Position numbers and translations under genes: made by a program. From Vandiemenella viatica (taxonomy: Eukaryota > Arthropoda > Insecta > Orthoptera > Morabidae): DNA of 64,000 nucleotides. The notes beneath the pieces are model-generated. The model saw nothing but the letters and a program-made list of their open reading frames with translations, was not told where the DNA came from and did no database searches. The stretch is from assembly GCA_031002005.1 (NCBI GenBank), contig JARYHS010013630.1, forward strand, positions 236,289,539 through 236,353,538, read 5' to 3'. Positions 1 through 11,649 of the stretch are shown here, in pieces; the first letter of the stretch is position 1; each line of letters starts with the position of its first letter.

Positions 1-198
1 ATTCAATTCTTCATGGATTACAAATCTTGATGGTGAAAAACTAGCTTATTTCGTGTAATAAGTAAACCCATATTCATGATGCCAACCCCGATATCATCAA
101 CATCGATATAACTCAAGTCACAAATTATGTGTTGCAGAAGTTAAATTGCAACAAAATTAATTTCTTTATTGTGTATTGAACGTCCTAACAGCATCTGA

Positions 199-507
199 GA
201 AAACAGAATATGTACAAGGATCATTGTGGAAACGTATTTTCCTGATTTTATCGCTTCCACCACTGAGACGTTGGTGGGCAAAGAATTTTTCTCCGCCATG
301 TTTGCAAATAAACGCAACTGGAAACTTATGTTATCTGTCTGCCAAATAATCACGGCCCAACCCCGGGACCAAGTTGGTGTACCTTTCGTTGAGCCTATGT
401 CAAGCGGTCACAAAATGAAAGATTCTTCTTTTGCTTTTCCAAAACCAGTAATCAGTTATTTAGAAAAGGATCCCAACAGCACAATAGTACTCTATATGGG
501 GACGTAA
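199..507 (+). other. Unrecognised open reading frame, ~100 codons
   Basis: Codons stay open from 199 to a TAA at 505-507. There is no clear ATG start; the frame enters through GTG at 226. A possible splice acceptor (AACAG before 207) could make it a terminal exon, but it has no convincing pyrimidine tract. The predicted peptide is of mixed composition with no signal peptide, membrane helix or motif that I recognise. A chance ORF is as likely as an exon. No function is proposed. Confidence 0.15.
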
Positions 508-1420
508 TAGAGTTTTATTCGCTATCTCTTTTCAATATGCTTTACACATAATCCCAAATTATACATAATAATGGCAAAAACATTTTACCAACAACCAAAG
601 TTGTGTACCGATTCCAACCTCATTTTTATTTGTACTGAAGCGGTTGAATGTATCATTAATTTAGGTTTGGAACTCTAATCCTGCCTATTTATGCAAACCA
701 ATGCGTTTATGTGTAAATAATTGTTGAAGTTGTTTATGTTTCTATACACTATGCAGTAAATAAATAAATTTAGATGATAGAAGATGTAACATTGTCACAA
801 ACCCTCCAATCATTTTTCGTTATTAATGTTATTACGATTATTATGATGCTATAATTTTATTTTTATAAATTATTGGTATTTAAAATACTTAGATATTTGT
901 AACATATTCTATATAATTTACGGGTTTCTACAGACAGTAGCATGTATTGAAATCGGGGTATCTTTATTTTATAGTCTTTAAGAATTTGAGTTGTATTATC
1001 TTTGGCCCGCAAGAGCTTGTCGGTTTTAAGAGCGCTAGCCGAGCGAGAGAGGCGGGTTTTGCACCGCATACATAACGTCGCGTGACGCAAATTTGTGTTT
1101 CACTGTAATGGAGTTGTGATAGTTTATAAAAACGTGTATTAACAAGTTTGTCTGAATGTTAAATAACTGATGCAATGAGCGGAGGTTATTAAATCCATTT
1201 GTATTTCATTAAAACAGTGCATTTTCATTTGTGACTTAGTAACAATACCTTCCGTTAGTTGGTGGTTGCGTAACTAACTGTATTTATTTTTAAAAAATTG
1301 ACTAAGTTGATGGCTCACACGTGTTGAGAGATGAAAAAAGTTGGGCCTTCGTCATTCAAAAACACGCCGTCATCTGCATTAGTGTGGCAAAACTAATAAT
1401 CAGCTTAGAACTCTGTCTTG
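508..1420. other. AT-rich sequence without recognised features
   Basis: No gene or repeat recognised. A slightly GC-richer patch at about 1005-1085 contains several CpGs but no readable ORF. Confidence 0.4.
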
Positions 1421-1423
1421 GAT

Positions 1424-1640
1424 AAGCCTCCCAACTGGTATGATATAATCCTCCATCTCTTCCTATCTTGCGTTAGCCTTTTCATCTCAACATACCCCTT
1501 ACAACCAACGTCATCAATTATCTGCTTCATATATTCTTATCTCTGTCTTCCACTGCAGTTCTTACCTTCGACTGTTCCCTCCACTAACAAATTAACCAAT
1601 CTTGCATGTCTCAAAATATGACATACCATCCTCTCTCTTC
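1424..1640 (-). pseudogene. LINE-A ORF2 C-terminal fragment
   Basis: The reverse strand encodes the tail of a non-LTR retrotransposon polyprotein. It includes the stretch resembling KKR-DG--YFETC, which precedes a basic region and a 'VKQIIDDVG' type motif. The same sequence recurs on the reverse strand near 11.7 kb and 52.6 kb, so this is a dispersed family. No complete frame survives and the piece is isolated. It was called from inter-copy similarity and from the family's conserved carboxy end. Confidence 0.65.
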
Positions 1641-1664
1641 TTTCTTTAAGACTCTTATTAACCT

Positions 1665-1730
1665 GATAGTTCCTACCGGGTACAGGGGACCCACAGTTTA
1701 ACCTGGAATCCGAACCACAGATAAAGTGCT
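1665..1730 (-). repeat. SINE-B 3' fragment
   Basis: Matches the 3' part of the SINE-B family in reverse orientation (ACCGGGTACAGGGGACC..., then CAGTTTAACCTGGAATCCGA). The same block occurs in the longer copies near 12.45 and 54.3 kb and in fragments at 6.74 and 35.64 kb. Confidence 0.6.
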
Positions 1731-2029
1731 ATTACATATTTATGCTCATATATCAATGTTTTGTGTGATCTGAGTGGAAGTAAAAACAAAATTTTAGTGG
1801 AAGTAGAAATTTCATCTCCAATATTTGTTCTAAAACGTCATAAACAAAGCAGCAGTTTACAAACCTGTAGTTTGAAGACTCTGCAACAGCTACAACGAAT
1901 AATAGTCTGAACCTTGAATAAAAACTCTATAACACAGATGGCGACAATAACTTGGAAGCTGTTGAAATACGTGAAGGAAGAAACGACGACTCGACTGGAT
2001 GTGGTACAATTACGCAGTCTTCTTACCGG

Positions 2030-2420
2030 ATGAGTCGGTCGTCTCTTTTAGCCCCAGTGGGTGATTAAGGTTCTCAGTCCTCTATCGGCTGCGACTGACG
2101 CAAGTCGCCGATAGATAAGACTGCGCAGACGTCGAGGGAAATTATCCTGCAGTGTTCGCAAGCTCAAGAGGTTAATCATTAATTTGTGATCTGCAGGAGA
2201 AGTATTACGACCATCAGAGAGGGTGGTCCCTAGCAACCGTGACCCCTCCCCCTCCTTTTCCCTTCTGCAAACGTCATTCCTCGCTGCGTCGCATTTTAAT
2301 TAAGAATCGGTCGGCGCTGATGCTGATGACTCAGATCCAACCCGCCGACCTCTAGTAATCTTTACCAACTCCTGCCGTGACTGAACGGCAGTTCCTCTCA
2401 GCTCATTCCTAATGAATTGA
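2030..2420. promoter_or_regulatory. GC/CpG-rich island, candidate regulatory element
   Basis: This is a sharp rise in GC and CpG content in an AT-rich setting, with no protein motif or repeat similarity. It contains several TAAT-type homeodomain cores (GGTGATTAAGG, GGTTAATCATTAATTTG, TTTTAATTAAG) and a CTAGCAACC sequence resembling an RFX half-site near 2230. A hairpin pairs CTATCGGC..CGACT (2082-2096) with AGTCGCCGATAG (2103-2114). The enhancer reading is inference from composition and motif density only. Confidence 0.3.
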
Positions 2421-2429
2421 CAGAACTTT

Positions 2430-3140
2430 GTGAGAAATGTGCTAGGTGGCTGGTTTATTAACGAACGATAGATTTCGACAGTTAATGCGTAACTGCAAAA
2501 TGATAATACGAATCCACAAAAAAAGAAAAAAAAAAATCATTTTCAATGGATTGATTCTAGCTTTCACCGTTGGCACGCTTCAACCGACAAATATGTTGGC
2601 TGTGATTCGTCAATCACCTCCGCTATAAATATAATTGAGTGATACTATAAAAAGAAAACTTGATTCTATGACAAAACGACAGAATTCTCTTTCTATAAAA
2701 ATTAAATTTATGGTTGGTAGTATTTCAGGCAAGCTATTAATATTTTTTCACTAAAGACAATAAGGTAGGTTTCTTTGTTATATCAGAAAGCAATAGCACA
2801 AAAATATTGTGCACTGTCTCTACCGCGATTTTAAGCATTAGTAAAGATTTATATTTATAACCACATTTAATAATATGTGATGCTTATTTCTTAGATTCTT
2901 ACAAGAACGTTCATTTTAACGCAAATCGTAGCTATCTAATTTTTATAACGTATGGTTACTACACTTTGCAGCGTTCTTTTCGAAGAAGGAGAATAACTTA
3001 TGCATATTGAGCTCTGGCAAAAATGAATGTGTATATAAAATCGTAACCTCCAAAAACATATCCTTAAAAAAAAACAACGTGAACATCATATGCATATATT
3101 TGCTAAAACCAAACTCATTCTCTCTGTACCTACTGCCGAT
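2430..3140. other. AT-rich sequence without recognised features
   Basis: Short A-runs, for example at 2518-2536, but no gene, terminal inverted repeat or known repeat was seen. Confidence 0.4.
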
Positions 3141-3147
3141 ATTGATG

Positions 3148-3368
3148 AGTGAGTGGCAACGCTTGGGACTTGCATTTGGTAGAACGTAGGTTCGATTCCC
3201 TGTCTGCTCATTCAGACTTCGCTTCTCCGTGGTTACTCGAAATCGTTCCTGGTGAATGCCAGGATGGTTCCTTTAAATGGTCATGGACTAAATCCATCGC
3301 ATTCCTCGACTCCAGTTCTCTTCTTCTTGTAATGACTTCGATGCCAACGATAAAAAAAAACATAAATA
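3148..3368 (+). mobile_element. SINE-C, tRNA-derived
   Basis: The head carries a tRNA-like A box (GAGTGAGTGGCAACGCTTGG) and, about 40 bp on, a good B box (GTAGGTTCGATTCCCTG). The body includes CTGGTGAATGCCAGGATGG and TCCTTTAAATGG, and the element ends in an A-rich tail (GATAAAAAAAAACATAAATAA). That is the layout of a pol III-transcribed SINE. The body differs from SINE-A and SINE-B elsewhere in this window but has a structure I associate with orthopteran SINEs. No clear target duplication was found. Confidence 0.6.
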
Positions 3369-3570
3369 AACTTAAACTGTACTTACTAAATATGAGCCAG
3401 CAAATACCAGCAAATACGAGCTGTATAGGAAATGCGTAAGGCATGGTGGCCGGGTGACTTGAAGAGAAAGATACAGCTTTTCAATGATCTTGTTAAAACA
3501 GAGAAAAATACTTCACGGAATTGAATAACATGAAAATTCTGATAAGGAATAACACTTTTGGTACAGATAA

Positions 3571-4108
3571 TCACACAAAAACAATTCTTGTAAAAATAGG
3601 CCAAGTCTCGTGTTCGTATAGTGACAAAAAGTTATGAGATCGTCTTCTGAGCCAAGTCTACACTTTACATTGTATATTCACTTCACTTTATGAAACAGAA
3701 TAGTTGCACTCGGTATCACAGATCGTTTATTTAGGATGAAAAAAAAAAAAAAAATCTGATGACTTGGCCAATATGCATGTCATAATTTTTACTTAAATTG
3801 AGGGCATAATATATATACTTGTCAAATTCTAAAAAGAGGGAGGGAAATCTTGGCTTTTACGTATTTATAAGTTTGATAAAGGTATTTGTGACCGTTAATT
3901 AAAACATGGCGTGCCTAATGGCCAAGCCATCAGATTTTTTTATCCTAAATAAAGGATCTAAGATAACGAGAGAAACCATTCTGTTTCATAAAGTGAAGTG
4001 AATACACACTGTAAAGTGTAGACTTGGCTCAGAAGAAGATATCATAACTTTATGTCACTACACGAACACGAGACTTGGCCTATTTTTATAAGAATTGTTT
4101 TTGTGGGA
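3571..4108. mobile_element. Foldback element with ~200 bp inverted arms
   Basis: The left arm (3571 to about 3773) and right arm (about 3914 to 4108) are near-complementary along their length. Shared blocks include CACAAAAACAATTCTT, TAGGCCAAGTCTCGTGTTCG, TCTGAGCCAAGTCTACACTT and TTCACTTCACTTTATGAAAC. A ~140 bp unique spacer lies between them. No coding capacity was found. This is a large MITE or foldback transposon or a palindromic duplication. The superfamily is unknown because no convincing target-site duplication could be read. Confidence 0.8.
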
Positions 4109-4154
4109 TCTCATTTCTTTTTATAAGTTTATCGCTTATCCTGGATGGAGGCTT

Positions 4155-4430
4155 AAATGTAATGATAAGAACCTTAAAGTTTTGATGATCATCAGTCAAT
4201 CAGTGAGTAAGTGAGTGACAAAACCGCTGTAGTTTGCATCCTAACAACAACCGAACTAAGAACAGTAACGAAATAAAATTTAGAACGTTTGCTAATAACA
4301 GATATTTGAGACATTTAGCATAAATACGACCGAAGAAATTGAGGTTCAAAAATGGCCCGAATTGCTTCGAGAAAAGGTTAGGCAGGCCGCCGTAGAGTCG
4401 AATTGGCGGGTGCACTGCCCTGCATCCAAA
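4155..4430 (+). repeat. Unclassified repeat D, copy 1
   Basis: Shares about 250 bp in direct orientation with 5815-6080. It begins around TTTTGATGATCATCAGTCA and includes GTTTGCATCCTAA, CCGAACTAAGAACAGTAAC, GAGGTTCAAAAATGGCC and GGCGGGTGCACTGCC. The copies differ by several indels, so they are old. No coding region or terminal repeats were seen. Confidence 0.75.
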
Positions 4431-4968
4431 TTATAAATGCGGAAGTAGGTCTCTGTCTTTTTGTTAAGTTTTGACGACTAAATGACTGCACCGATAATGA
4501 TGAAATTTGCCAAGGAAATACTTTGTATCTATAGGAAGGACACCGGAAATAATTTTTCGGTATGAATAATAGTCGTATTCACCAAATTTTGAGATCTTAT
4601 CGAATGGTGACGTGTGTTAGTGTGTAATGTTACGTCGGTTGCTCAAGCTGTGCTTCTCACGCAATTTGTTAGTGTATGATTTGCTATTAAATTTCGTTTA
4701 GAGACAAAACGTATTATTTAGTATAGAGGTCGATTTGCTTTTCACAGTACTATTATTTTGTGTCTGTCTAAAAGTTTCTGGCACCAGTTTATTTTGTCTT
4801 CTTTTTTGACATGTCTTGCGGGCGTAAACCTGGCCTAAAGTGTAGCTCTAACAGAGCACGAGCAGCTAAAGTTATTAGAACCCAAGAATTGTATGCTCAT
4901 GCTGAAGAAAAGACCAAACTGAAATAAAGTTGCCCTTAGTTAAACACCCAGTCTCCCTCCCCACCTCC

Positions 4969-4985
4969 CACACACACACACACAC
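4969..4985. repeat. (CA)n microsatellite
   Basis: About 8.5 CA dinucleotides follow a C-rich stretch. Confidence 0.9.
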
Positions 4986-5254
4986 GTCCCCACATCTTCT
5001 TTTGTTTATCTGCTTTTAAATATGCTGGAAATTGATTCTCTTCATGAGACAGGTTCGATGGTTTCAGCATATAGCGTCATCCAAAACAAAAATTCAATTA
5101 ACCTGCAAATATTTATCGGAACGTTTCATGTTGGGTTGCCAATAAATAAATACAGGGAAAATCAGCATTATCATTACCAACAATGCCCCAATCTCTGCAA
5201 ACAATGTGCGTCGTAGCCGAGCAATGAATATTGCCGCTGGCTTAACTATAACTT

Positions 5255-5835
5255 CAAATAAATAACAAGTAACTTCCAAAACTAACCATAGGAACAAAGT
5301 AATATTTAAAGCTTTTGTTAAACTTGCTTGCATCTATATAGTACAGAAATCTCAGGTTTATAGCTTCATCCGGAGCAAAGTAATTAAGCCCCAAATATGT
5401 GCCAGAATTTTTTATGTTTGGGATTTTAATTAAATAAATACGGGGAAACTCCAAAATTAGATTTTTCTTATGATTTAGGGATGAAACCATGTATGTGTAG
5501 CAAATTACTTGTTTCTAGGATTACTGGAAGTGCAGTGGAATTTTGATGCCGGTGTGTTGTGCGGAAATAAATTTTTTAATTTCAATAACTTCAAAAGTAA
5601 GAAAAGGGAAAAAGTAATATTAAACACATTAGTTAAACATATTAAGCTCACTCTACAGTGAAAATCTGAGGTTTTTAAAGTAATTAGGGTAGAAAGCGGT
5701 TTCACGTTAAGGGTAGGTATTTGGAAATTTACGAGTTTCAGACTTTTCTTATGTGTGGGTAAAAAGTTATCTGTGTACCAAATTTCAGCTTTCTACGGCT
5801 ACTGGAAGTGCCTTAGAATTTTGATGTTCATCAGT
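5255..5835 (+). repeat. Two degenerate ~300 bp tandem units
   Basis: Corresponding landmarks recur: AAAGTAATATT at 5296 and 5611, GTTAAAC followed by a CTAYAYAG stretch, and TACTGGAAGTGC at about 5523 and 5801. This gives units of about 280-315 bp. The second unit runs directly into repeat D copy 2, so both are probably parts of one larger unclassified element. No protein is encoded. Confidence 0.55.
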
Positions 5836-6080
5836 CAGTCAGTGAGTGAGTGACAAAATCGCTGAAGTTTGCATCCTAAAACAACCGAACTAAGAACAGT
5901 AACCAAATAAAATTTATTACGTTTGCTAAGATTGCTGATATCTATGCATAACAGAAATTTGAGACATGAAGCATAACTACGATCGAAAAAATTGAGGTTC
6001 AAAAATGGCCGGAATCGCTTCGAGAAAAGGGTAGGCAGTGTCGCTGTTGACACAGCGGGTGCACTGCCGTGCACCAAAAT
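5815..6080 (+). repeat. Unclassified repeat D, copy 2
   Basis: Direct repeat of 4185-4430 (CATCAGTCAGTCAGTGAGTG, CCGAACTAAGAACAGTAAC, GGTTCAAAAATGGCC, GCGGGTGCACTGCC), with an extra ~25 bp near 5930 relative to copy 1. It follows the 5255-5835 tandem units without a gap. Confidence 0.75.
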
Positions 6081-6084
6081 AGTA

Positions 6085-9000
6085 TCAGAAAGCCTTTTTA
6101 TTAGTGGGAAAAGAAATTTATTGCGTAGCGTTTGTGAATAAAGTCGAATTTGAGATAGACTACGTCCCTCGATCACCAGAGGATGAATCCGCAATCAGAC
6201 ACAAAATATATTTCTGAGTGTTTGAGTTTGTTTTAACCATGAGTTCATTTTGTATCACCATCAGTCAAAAAAATAAAACTTATCATACGTTCTTCCCGAA
6301 ATATTCAAGGCCATACAATTAATGATACACTCAGGGAAACCTATATATCAATTTCCAGACTATCGCAAATAGCTCACTTCGAAATCACTTTATTCCCTTA
6401 CGACGTGTTTTTACTATCGGCCCTTTAACTAGTGAAATTTAACCATTAATAGTTTAAACAAACATTCACTATCAGAATCAGGATCCACATTATATTCAGC
6501 CAAGACTTATCATACTCACGAATTTCGCCCAACAGTGCCAAGATATATTAATGTCATTCTCTGGTGCTAACGGCTTCGGTTAAAATTAACAGCACAGAAC
6601 AATTATTTCAAGAGAAATATTATGTTCTATCGAAATATTCCGTTACCTAAGAAAGGAGTATGACATTGTTGGTTGGTTGGTTGACACAGTTCAGTGTTCC
6701 TCTATCATGACTAACCTAACCCAATCCGGTAATCATACCGGGTACAGGGGACCTACAGTTTTACGTGGATCCAAATTACTGAGGACCTTAGCGTACTCCA
6801 CATGACTAAGCAAAGCTTTGACAGAGGTGAACGCCTGTTTTCAAGGCCGTCGAAATTCCAGCCGAGACCAGGTCAGTGACAGCATAGCAACATTCGATGT
6901 GTTAAAAGGTGACTGGGACTGCAGATAGCGCGTTACGTTCGTAGTGGGCGGGATGCAAGAAGTATCATACAAATTTTGAAAAGGATAACTGTGTACCTTC
7001 AGCAAATTGTGATCACTGCGCTGTAAAAGTTCGGATATGTGAATAATAAAAGATTTAAGGGCAGTTTGCTGAATATAAAAATTTAGAAGGAACGTTACCA
7101 AGAAATAAAAGGCTTCCCAGAACCTGCAGAGCTCGAGATGCGACGAGTTTTTCTTGAGCTAACTACGTTTTGTGTTAATGGTCCTCAATTGTTAAAGGGT
7201 TTGTAAATTGTTGCATGTGGAAATCGTACCTCATAGACACTGGAGCTCACAATGTACCTCCACCACAAACCATTAGAGTTCTCGCCTAGGTAGTTCGAGA
7301 TATCGGAGTTTCGGACACTTCTGGTTTAAGGGTTGTGGGGGGCTCCTTTGCAGATATCGGTTTTCGCTCTTACGTCATCGGCCGGTCAGCTGATGAGGTG
7401 GCACCGCAAGCCGTGACGCAGTGATCTGGTGCTCGCCGGGGTCCAGTCAGCCTGGAGCAGTTCCAGGAAGACAGCCGGCCCAACGAACAAGACATCTAAC
7501 TGACTCTTTGCAGCACGTATACACCCAGATATAGTCTGAATTCATAAATCAAAAATTTGATGACACTATAATCATTATCGGGCCTGTTAGCGCGTTCGAA
7601 AGAGGTATTCATCACATTATGATAACAGTAACTGGGTGACCGATCTTTCCTCGGCATCTTTCGATTTCTGCTCAACATGTAAGATTTTGCGTGAAGTTTG
7701 ATTAAAGTTATACGTATTTCTTGAAGGTTTCATAGGCATTTTGACTGGTACAATTCCTTCCTCTGACCAAAGAGGAGATTAACAAACATCGGTACGATTA
7801 CTGGTATCTGAAACTTTTGCAAGATGAGTTAAAGAACCGTTTGCAAGACACGAAGTACGTACAAGAATTGCTTGAAAACCAAAACGCTACCTAGATACGA
7901 AATTTCATACAAATTGCTAGAGGCATTTCCGAGTTCATCCTGTTTCCTATCATACACTGCTTAATGATTATTAATAGCTGAACAAGCCGTCTAACCACGT
8001 TTACATCTGTGCTGTAAATGATGTTTTTCGGAAGATGTATCAACATTATAACAGGAAATTTAAAAATTTATAAAAAGTCTTTCCCCAGCCTCCGGACATA
8101 AAAAGTTAATACCACTGTGGTTGTTTTGCCGTTGGTGGAAGCAGGGTTGGTAAAAATATTTCATTTTGCTTAATCTATAAGAGAATATAACGAGAAGTCA
8201 AGTCGATCAATTCCTGGTCCTGCACACACACAGTCCACCTGAATCAATGGCTTCAAACCAATAAATAGTCTTATCGCCATGTCATCCTGGATCACAGATA
8301 CTGTGAATATGCTTGGAGAAAATGGCTTCCAGCATTGCTTCCAAACTGACTATTCTTGAGATCCGTTTCTAAGCTAATGCATAGAACAACATAAAAGGTG
8401 GTGTAAACTGCTCCTTCTACTTTTCGTAATGAGCGTACAATATCGTTTTATTAAGTCACGTACTTTCGTTTCCGTGTAAATTCGAGATGAATAAATTTTG
8501 ATGTTATAAATTCGAATTGCTGTTGTATTTTTTAAATAGTTCTGAAAGCCAAAAATTAGAAACTTCATTTAAGAAGAATACTTAAAGAAACTCTTGAATT
8601 TGGTAGCGGTATACCAATAACTCGTATTTATTCTCGTGTATGGAAACCAGTTTCTTCCACCTTCCCTCCTGAATCGCCAGGTTTACATGAGTCGGCTGAA
8701 GCAGCACATGGCCAGTGTGCTTCAGTCTACTTTTTTTACTTTTCTTGATCATTTTTCTTCGCAAGTATACGTTTGTACTATTCTTTTTATGTTAACTGGA
8801 AAAGTGGATGTTAAGTAGATGATGGTACAGTAACAATTTTGTTTTAGACATAGTTAAATTTTAACCTTGAAGTAAGATATCGAGAAACAGCAGCAGTTGG
8901 ATATACAAGCAAAAATTTATTTCTAGCTCTTAGCCCGCTAGACAAGGTAATTTATTTCTGAGCCATTTTTCGCATTGTTAAATATGATACTTTGTTATTT

Positions 9001-9110
9001 GCAGCGAATATGCACTATATCTGCCGTTATGTTTTTTATATTCATTCTGCCACAAATATAGCAACCAATCTAGGACGGATAACGCTGCGTTTCTTCAGCT
9101 GGATATAATT
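6085..9110. other. Mostly featureless AT-rich DNA
   Basis: The only clear feature is a SINE-B 3' fragment on the minus strand at about 6735-6775 (ATACCGGGTACAGGGGACC). A GC-richer patch near 7375-7490 has no ORF or motif that I can name. ORFs here are short and not protein-like. Confidence 0.4.
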
Positions 9111-9114
9111 TACA

Positions 9115-9290
9115 ACAACACGCACCCCCGCAAACCGCTGGACTCCTAAATACCGGACACGGTGTCCTGGGGGTGGCGCAGGTGTCGGCAAGTGTCCCCC
9201 GCGGTCGCCGTTACTGATCGGCGCTGTCGTTGGTTGTAGTTTGGTCCCTGGGTCACGGGTCCCGGCTATCGACATCAAGTCAGTCGAATA
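9115..9290. promoter_or_regulatory. Small GC-rich island with perfect palindrome
   Basis: A GC-rich patch of about 175 bp includes the palindrome GGACAC-G-GTGTCC at 9155-9167. It ends near TCAGTCG (about 9280), which matches an arthropod initiator. No coding support was found. The regulatory role is inference. Confidence 0.2.
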
Positions 9291-9559
9291 TAAGCTGCCT
9301 GAACCACAACACCTTTGCCAGGGGTGAACTTTGTGACTCAGATATTTGCTCTTTCACAGAATATTCTTACACGATTGTTACTAATATGTTATTCTCTAAT
9401 TTATTTTCGTCACTGCTGTACCATTTATATTTTTGCTCGATACATCTACATCAAATATTCGTTTTCCATCATCTCTTCATCATTAATCATGGCGTACTCG
9501 CACATATTATTCAGTAATTTAAAATATTTATCTAGATTGAGAAGAAAATAACTCTAAAA

Positions 9560-10060
9560 ATGCTTCTTTATAATAGACGAAGACAGCATAAAATATACTT
9601 AAATTACCGAGGGTGAAAGATACAAAAATAAATAACCATAGCACTAACGGATGTCTAATTAAAATAGAAAAGTAACAAATGACTCGCTAACTAGGGCACA
9701 AACTATCCGAGTGAGGGTTAAAGACAAGGAAAAAATGTTACTGAGAGGGTAGTTGGATAATATTTTAGTTGTTTTTTTTTTTTCACTCATGGTTTTTGTG
9801 GGACATTATTTCACAAACTAGCAACAAAAAATTTTAAAAAAGAGAAAAAGAGGACTTGGGTATTGTCACCCAACTGAGATACCAAAATCTTAGAGTAATT
9901 AATTTTGAGAATGTTATGTCATTTTATTCCTTATGTGATCCATAGAAAAAGTTGAGGTGCAGATTAAAGAGATTTTTATGGAAACGGAGAGCGTGAAATT
10001 GCTGACTTTTGTTAACATTCTAAAGGTCCCAGCCATCCAATGAGGGTGGAGAGATGGTAA
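9560..10060. other. AT-rich spacer
   Basis: No gene or repeat was seen apart from homopolymer runs, such as a T-run near 9772-9782. Confidence 0.4.
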
Positions 10061-10072
10061 TACAGTTGAATT

Positions 10073-10340
10073 TTTTTTTTTAACTGCTTAATGTCTCTCA
10101 ACAGCGAGGTCTTTAGAGACGGAAAAGGATGGGGGGGGACAAGGAATGGGAAGGAATTCGGCCATGGCCTTTTGAAGGAAGCATCCCGGCATTTGCCTGG
10201 GAGACAAGGAATGGAAGGAATTCGGCCATGGCCTTTTGAAGGTAGCATACCGGCATTTGCCTGGAGTGATTTGGAAAACCATGGAAAACCCAAATCTGGA
10301 TGCCCGGACGGGGATTCGAACCGCCATCCTCCCGAATGCG
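10073..10340 (-). mobile_element. SINE-A, 5'-truncated, with target duplication
   Basis: An 11-bp target duplication ACAGTTGAATT at 10062-10072 and 10341-10351 brackets the copy. The poly(A) tail reads as T10 on the plus strand. The body is the SINE-A sequence (GGCCATGGCCTTTTGAAGG, CCGGACGGGGATTCGAACC as the B box complement). The A-box head is missing. A ~65 bp block starting ACAAGGAATGG is present twice in tandem (from 10139 and 10204), unlike in other copies. Confidence 0.9.
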
Positions 10341-10617
10341 ACAGTTGAATTCAAACAAGTTATCAAATGGTTGGCAAGAGTAAATTTTTATCTCAACCAG
10401 CTACCTCACACAACTAGACAGGTCAGGAGACAAAGGGAACTAGAGAAAGCCAACGTAACAGAAATTAGCTGTGTTTTGGTAATTACAAAATCGTAAAAAC
10501 AGTTGAGAGACTCTTTGTACTATATTATGGTAACGACGTATTACTAAAGAGAAACTAGCCACCATGAGTATACTTACATAAATACTTATACTTATAACTT
10601 ACATAAATTGCTTGCGA

Positions 10618-10790
10618 GGTTAACGCTGCGTCGTATTTGTTCAAAACAACCAGCCACGCCAGTCTCAATAAGATTCCTGTCTCTAAGTAGGCGGCTATTC
10701 CTCCTGAAGATGACCTAAGCCCAGGTCTAAACGTCGAGAAGAAGAAAGTGGAGCATTTTGACGCAGCGTTAATCTTGTGATCAACTTATA
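10618..10790. repeat. Inverted-repeat-bounded repeat with Penelope-like core
   Basis: GAGGTTAACGCTGCGTC at the left pairs with GACGCAGCGTTAATCTTG at the right, giving arms of about 15 bp around ~130 bp. Inside is CTGAAGATGACCTAAGCCC followed by AGGTCTAAACGTCGAG. This is the kind of stem plus 'GAAACGT' arrangement seen in long-terminal sequences of Penelope-like elements. Assignment is by resemblance only. Confidence 0.35.
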
Positions 10791-10799
10791 TTAGTATGA

Positions 10800-11590
10800 C
10801 AGTTACGAAAACAGCAAAATCTTTTATAGTCTATAAACTTATTATTATCCCGAACTATCTTCTTTAATTCGGTTACTGAATGTGCATTTTTTTACATGGC
10901 CTAAAATTTGGTCTCATTTGGTGTTGAAGATATATTTAGATGCAAAAATGACAAGTATGTTCAGTTATACCCGCTACCATTTCAATTAACAAAATGCAAA
11001 AGTGTTCTTAAGTAAATGTGCCAGTCAGAAGTCTGGCCATGGCTAAGCAGAGACCTATCAATTAGAAGAATACTACGTGGCAATCCATTTCCTACATTTT
11101 TAAACTAGAAAAGATCCATTTGATAAAATGTTAAGGTTGCTCATTAGTTTCTCATTAAGTATTTCATTTTCAGTTTAATTATATTTCTAAATAGGTATAG
11201 GCCTGTAAGATGGTTTTTTTATCTCGGTTTACTAACCGTATGTTTGTAATTTTGCTTTATCTAAACCATATCATTTTAATAAAAGTTAATAAATAAATCA
11301 CTGTCAGTAATTTTCTAAAAGTCGCCTTTGCAAATAGTATGGACGTTAAGGATACAATAAGTTACATATCAAATTTAAAGTAGGTTAATCAGCTATACCA
11401 GATCATATTTAAATCAATGCATATCTGTTGAGAAATAAAACCTGGTGACATGTTAGGACACTATATAGCGACAAAAAATATTTGACCAGTTCCCACTCTC
11501 CAAACTTGCCATATTCTTTTTTAATAATAATCCATCGTTCCTCATGAGGTTACTAAGAAACGCGTAACTAATATGGCGTGGGACTAATAC
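10800..11590. other. AT-rich spacer
   Basis: No gene, SINE box or inverted repeat was recognised. Confidence 0.4.
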
Positions 11591-11593
11591 CCT

Positions 11594-11596
<3 letters not shown>

Positions 11597-11649
<53 letters not shown>

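Noticed and set aside
2220..2245. Complete RFX X-box
   Set aside because: Only one half-site (AGCAAC) fits; the other half deviates at two positions, so it is mentioned only as a resemblance.
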